Assembly: GCA_964426545.1 (NCBI GenBank)
Contig: CAYRQP010000008.1
Location: 1-64,000 of the forward strand
Length of the DNA: 64,000 nucleotides
Reading direction: 5' to 3'
Source: CAYRQP01 sp964426545
GTDB lineage: Bacteria > Fermentibacterota > Fermentibacteria > Fermentibacterales > JCC-6
Shown: positions 60,473-64,000 of the stretch, piece after piece
How positions within the stretch are numbered: the stretch's first letter is position 1
Layout: every line of letters begins with the position of its first letter
Notes under the pieces: generated by a model
Told to the model about the DNA's origin: nothing
The model's database searches: none
What the model saw: the letters and a program-made list of their open reading frames with translations, nothing else
Position numbers and translations under genes: made by a program

Positions 60473-63165
60473 CAGTGCTGTGCTTCCAGCCAGTCTTTAC
60501 CCGAACCCGTTTCGACGATGAGCGGGACTTTGAGTTTTATTGCGTTCTCCATTTCATGTTTGATAATGCCTTCTGCCTGTTTCAGTTCCGATTCGGGGCA
60601 GGTTACGACAAGTTCGTCATGTACCTGCAGAACAAGTCCGGCTTCAGGGAGTTCGTTCTTCAGGCGTTTATCGACTCTCAGCATTGCAATTTTGATGATG
60701 TCGGCGGCAGAGCCCTGTATGACAGTGTTTACAGCCATTCGTTCCATTGCCTTCCTCTGTGCGCCTTTTGCCTGTGCCATCCCCTTGAAGTTACGGCGAC
60801 GGCCTAAGATAGTTCTTGTCTCTTCGGTTGCTTCGGCATCCCTGATGGATTTCTCGATGTAGAAGTGCAATTCAGGATATGTTGCCATATATCTGTTTAT
60901 GATGTCTGAAGCTTCATGGTGGGGAATCCCCAGACGTTGGGAAAGACCGTATGGGCTTATTCCGTAAGTTATGGAGAAGTTCACCGTCTTTGCCTTGCGT
61001 CGGTTATCAGGCTGTGCGTCGCCGAAAAGGTGTATAGATGTCGAAGAATGTATATCCTCTGCTCTTTCATACGCTTCGCGGAGTTTGCCGGGGCCTGCAA
61101 AGTGGGCTAGAACTCTCAGTTCTATTTGAGAATAGTCAGCTGTTATGAGGACGCTGTTTTCAGTAGGCGGGATGAAACAGCGTCTTACCTCTCTCCCGCG
61201 TGCAGTCTTGATGGGGATGTTCTGCAGGTTGGGATTGCTGGAACTCAATCTGCCGGTTGCGGTGACTGTCTGGCTGAAGTTTGTATGAATGAGACTATCA
61301 AATGAGCAGAGGTAATTAGGGAGTTTGCTGATGTAGGTGTTGAGGAGTTTTGCGATGGTACGGTGTTCGAGGACTATATCGACAAAGCGGTGCTGTCCCT
61401 GCAATGCGTTGAGAACTTCTATCCCTGAGCTGTTCTTACCTTTCCTTGTCTTGCGGACAGGTTTTAAACCAAGAACATCGAAAAGGATGTCAGATACCTG
61501 TGAAGGGCTGTTGAGATTGATATTTGCACCTATGATTGCGTTTACCTCCGCTTCGAGTTTACCGGCTTCAAGGGAGAAGTCCCCTTCAAGCAGGTTTAGG
61601 GAGTCTGTATCGAGTGCGATTCCCCGTTTTTCCATGTCGGAGATTACCTGTACGAGCGGGATCTCAAGGTCTGTGTAGAGTGATTCGAGTTCTTTGTCTT
61701 TATTGAGGACGGTGGTCAGGACTTCATTGAGTTGAAATGCCACTGATGCGTCGGCACAACAGTATGCAGCCACTTCCCCTGTGTCTGCATCAGCAAGTGT
61801 TGCTGCACTGCCGAGAACATCTTTATAAGATCTCATTTTCTTGTTGAGCCAGTCGAGAGAGAGTTTCTTCAAGGCGTGCGAGTGGCTTTCGGGGCGGATG
61901 ATGTAGTCGGCAATCATGGGATCGCCGGCTATTTCGAAACCGGTTACGCCTATCTTCTGCAGTACATGAATATCGAATGAAGCGTTTTGTGCTATGACTT
62001 TTCTCCCTTTGAGCACTTTGTTCAGGAATGTTACTGCAGTATTCAAGGGAAGTGCGTTCGGGCCAGTAAGCGGAATATAGACAGCTGAGTCCTTTGATGA
62101 AGCAACCGAAACACCGACAATGTCCGCTTCGAAGGGATTGGTCGATGTGGTTTCGGTATCCACTGCAAGTAACTGATCTCCCGTATCTCCGGGGATACCT
62201 GCTGATGTTGTCTCTGATGATGTGATAATGCTGACAGATGTGCTCCACTCGTTAACGGGTTCACGCACAACGGAGCTGAAAAGGTCATTCCCTGACGGAA
62301 TATCGAGTCTGTCCATCAGGTTGTACATTCCGAGGTTACTGAGGATAGTCGCTGCATTCGGGATATCCGTGTCTTTGATAACAAGTTCATCAGGTTGTGC
62401 ATTTATGTGATGTTCGGACGGGATGAGTGATATGAGCCTTTTGCTCAATTGTGCTGATTTCCTGCCTTCTTCGAGTTTCTTTCTTGTATTTACTGAGTCT
62501 ATTTTGTCGAGATTTTCGTAAATACTATCAAGCGTACCGAATTGTCCTAAAAGGTGCCTGGCACCTTTGGGGCCGATGCCGCGGACACCGGGGATGTTGT
62601 CGGATGAATCGCCTGTGAGTGAAAGATAGTCGACAATCTGGTCAGCCCTGACTCCCATGATGTCAGGAGCATCAGATAACTCGACCAGGCGGGATCCGTT
62701 TCCCTTTCGGAGCGGACGGAGAACTGTAACATTGTCACCAAGCAGCTGGAGAAGGTCCTTGTCTGATGTAAGTATCATCACGGAGATATCCGATGATGCG
62801 GCTTTCTGAGTCAGGTCGGCTATGATGTCGTCTGCTTCGAGTCCCCTCTCTTCGAGCAGCGGAATACCGAGAAGCGGGATGATTTCCCGTGCGAGGTCTG
62901 CCTGCACTTTGAGTTCATCCGGCATTGGCGGTCTGTTTGCCTTGTAGTCAGGGAAGATATCTTTCCTGAAGGGCTTTGCGGGAAAATCGAATATTGCTCC
63001 GACCATGTCAGGAGAGTACTTGTCGATGTGGTTCAGTATTTCTGAAACAAGGTAGTAAACACCGCTTGTGACAGTTCCGTCGGGAGAGGTAAGTGGGCTG
63101 CGTCTCATTGCGAAGTGTCCCCTGTAAAGCAGTCCGTAACTGTCTATCAACAGCAGTTTCTTCAT
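60472..63165 (-). CDS. polA: DNA polymerase I
   Basis: PolA (897 aa) fills gaps in replication and repair. It has the 5'-3' exonuclease domain (1 to about 290; MKKLLLIDSYGLLYRGHFAM, LEADDIIADL, GIGPKGARHLLG), an intact-looking 3'-5' exonuclease (LLAVDTETTS, D-x-E, and the DYIIRPESHSHALKKLSLDW region) and the polymerase domain (TADYSQIELRVLAH motif A, RRKAKTVNFSITYG finger helix, QVHDELV motif C). ATG 63165 has GGAGAC 4 bases upstream; a longer frame starts in the next gene. Confidence 0.95.
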   Translation of the reverse strand: MKKLLLIDSYGLLYRGHFAMRRSPLTSPDGTVTSGVYYLVSEILNHIDKYSPDMVGAIFDFPAKPFRKDIFPDYKANRPPMPDELKVQADLAREIIPLLGIPLLEERGLEADDIIADLTQKAASSDISVMILTSDKDLLQLLGDNVTVLRPLRKGNGSRLVELSDAPDIMGVRADQIVDYLSLTGDSSDNIPGVRGIGPKGARHLLGQFGTLDSIYENLDKIDSVNTRKKLEEGRKSAQLSKRLISLIPSEHHINAQPDELVIKDTDIPNAATILSNLGMYNLMDRLDIPSGNDLFSSVVREPVNEWSTSVSIITSSETTSAGIPGDTGDQLLAVDTETTSTNPFEADIVGVSVASSKDSAVYIPLTGPNALPLNTAVTFLNKVLKGRKVIAQNASFDIHVLQKIGVTGFEIAGDPMIADYIIRPESHSHALKKLSLDWLNKKMRSYKDVLGSAATLADADTGEVAAYCCADASVAFQLNEVLTTVLNKDKELESLYTDLEIPLVQVISDMEKRGIALDTDSLNLLEGDFSLEAGKLEAEVNAIIGANINLNSPSQVSDILFDVLGLKPVRKTRKGKNSSGIEVLNALQGQHRFVDIVLEHRTIAKLLNTYISKLPNYLCSFDSLIHTNFSQTVTATGRLSSSNPNLQNIPIKTARGREVRRCFIPPTENSVLITADYSQIELRVLAHFAGPGKLREAYERAEDIHSSTSIHLFGDAQPDNRRKAKTVNFSITYGISPYGLSQRLGIPHHEASDIINRYMATYPELHFYIEKSIRDAEATEETRTILGRRRNFKGMAQAKGAQRKAMERMAVNTVIQGSAADIIKIAMLRVDKRLKNELPEAGLVLQVHDELVVTCPESELKQAEGIIKHEMENAIKLKVPLIVETGSGKDWLEAQH

Positions 63166-63199
63166 AATGTCTCCGTTTATATCTGTGTTAGCAATAGTC

Positions 63200-64000
63200 T
63201 CATGAGTGAAGGAACTCATTCCAGGAATCGATGAAATCGCTCTTCGATGTCTCGGGAAACCTGCCGTGCCATTTCTGAAAGGTTCCATTTGGGTCGTATC
63301 CGATTACGGGAACTCCGAGTGCGCATGCATCTGCCCAGAGATTTGGCTCGGTTGTTACAACCGCAGAAGCACGGGCAACAATTGCTGCTCTTGTTTCACG
63401 GGTAATTTCGGGATATTCCGCATTTTTCCCTGTCAATGTGACGGTACGCAAAGGAATCTCTGCTTCGAAGCGGTTCAAGAGGTTCATTGCACAGGAAGAC
63501 ATTGCCATAAAGGGCAGTATCCTGCCGGAACCGGGTGCTGTAATTGCCGAAGCCTTTGCATCGTGGTGCGACGGAACAACAGGCAACCAGTCAGAATCTG
63601 GATTCATCCCGATGATTAGAGATAGTGTGTGACAGTAATCGGGGTATATTTCGATATCCGTATCTACAGAGATGTTCACAGACCTGTCACGGAAACCTGC
63701 TATCCTGATACCGGCTTTCGATTTTCTAAAATATCTAATGATATTCTTCTCACTGTAATGAAGCGGGGAAATGAGAATCGACCTGTCCGTCAGAACCCGG
63801 GAATCAGGATTGTCTTCGTGGATGTAATTAGTGCCGTAACAGATGAATTCAGGATGCCACTTGAGTGTACTGAAAAGTTCGCGGTCACGCCTGCTGCATA
63901 TAACGACAAGGGGAACATCGGGAAGCCGCTTTTGGAGAGTATTGGCAAGATATACGGAAGGCCAGGCATCTTCTTCATTCATTCCGGTGAATACTGCTAT
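63200..64000 (-). CDS. Glycosyltransferase family 9-like protein, partial
   Basis: The frame continues to the right edge without a convincing start: the coding pattern IAVFTGMNEEDAWPSVYLA begins before the ATG at 63982, and the N-terminus lies outside the window. The rest shows ADACALGVPVIGYDPNG and SAVVTTEPNLWADACA, resembling the donor-binding end of heptosyltransferase/GT9 enzymes. The role (lipopolysaccharide core or other surface sugar) is inferred. Confidence 0.6.
   Translation of the reverse strand: MAVFTGMNEEDAWPSVYLANTLQKRLPDVPLVVICSRRDRELFSTLKWHPEFICYGTNYIHEDNPDSRVLTDRSILISPLHYSEKNIIRYFRKSKAGIRIAGFRDRSVNISVDTDIEIYPDYCHTLSLIIGMNPDSDWLPVVPSHHDAKASAITAPGSGRILPFMAMSSCAMNLLNRFEAEIPLRTVTLTGKNAEYPEITRETRAAIVARASAVVTTEPNLWADACALGVPVIGYDPNGTFQKWHGRFPETSKSDFIDSWNEFLHS

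Noticed and set aside
62548..62570. Palindrome AAGGTGCCAGGCACCTT inside polA as an inserted REP
   Set aside because: It encodes the normally conserved GPKGARHLL helix-hairpin-helix region with no extra residues, so an insertion is not supported.

Overview
The window comes from an uncultured, diderm (Gram-negative-type) bacterium, most likely a candidate phylum of the FCB group (Fermentibacterota or a neighbour); that placement is my inference. Reasons: lipid A genes (lpxB, lpxK, a DUF374 acyltransferase), many lipoproteins with lipobox cysteines, a PorV/PorQ-type outer-membrane protein and a protein ending in a type IX secretion (T9SS) C-terminal sorting domain, together with compact, mostly overlapping operons of ordinary bacterial housekeeping genes. 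There are two 100-N scaffold gaps (18108-18207 and 54175-54274), so this is a draft assembly.

Layout. 175-9136 (minus strand) is a long housekeeping operon: TPR membrane protein, coaE-like, mtaB, rpsA, plsC, cmk, rluB, scpB, scpA, era. 9151-16293 (minus) is an envelope and metabolism cluster: a PQQ-propeller protein, an L,D-transpeptidase, an M15 peptidase, purN, a probable outer-membrane protein, pgi and a periplasmic-adaptor-like lipoprotein. 16349-18054 (plus) holds a lipoprotein and a polysaccharide deacetylase, followed by a repeat and the first gap. 18315-31396 (minus) carries a ferredoxin-nitroreductase, an Ig-like lipoprotein, a ParB-like/TPR fusion, miaA, mutL, tRNA-Leu(UAA), uvrC, murJ, a GT39-like membrane protein, surE and the PorV-like gene. 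31873-35340 has lipM and lipA (lipoate synthesis), a 2H phosphoesterase and dusB. 35341-38312 is a decaying stretch: frameshifted thioredoxin and ccdA genes, then remnants of BRO/ORF6N-type and nuclease genes. 38313-53177 returns to core genes: TPR lipoprotein, NlpC/P60, nadB, lpxK, a DUF374 fusion, lpxB, Gfo/Idh, threonine aldolase, ddl, sugar epimerase, gmhB, comEC-like, trmH-like and an exported ferredoxin with a T9SS tail.

53234-59126 is the main accessory island. It holds a MazEF-type toxin-antitoxin pair, a broken second antitoxin, and a type II-C CRISPR-Cas locus (array, cas2, cas1, cas9 and a divergent tracrRNA). I could identify the tracrRNA from the sequence: a 17-bp anti-repeat (three G-U pairs), a consensus promoter, hairpins and an intrinsic terminator. 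Array and cas genes converge (array plus, cas minus), and two 55-bp related repeats in the same orientation bracket the whole locus. Cas2 ends in QLNLF, a textbook beta-sliding-clamp-binding pentapeptide. 59126-64000 (minus) has a sulfatase-family lipoprotein, polA and a partial glycosyltransferase running off the right edge.

Functionally, the window joins genome maintenance (mutL, uvrC, polA, scpAB), translation and tRNA/rRNA modification (rpsA, mtaB, miaA, dusB, rluB, era), envelope building (murJ, ddl, lpxBK, gmhB, L,D-transpeptidase, M15) and a small defence/mobile zone. Dispersed REP-like palindromes punctuate intergenic regions throughout.
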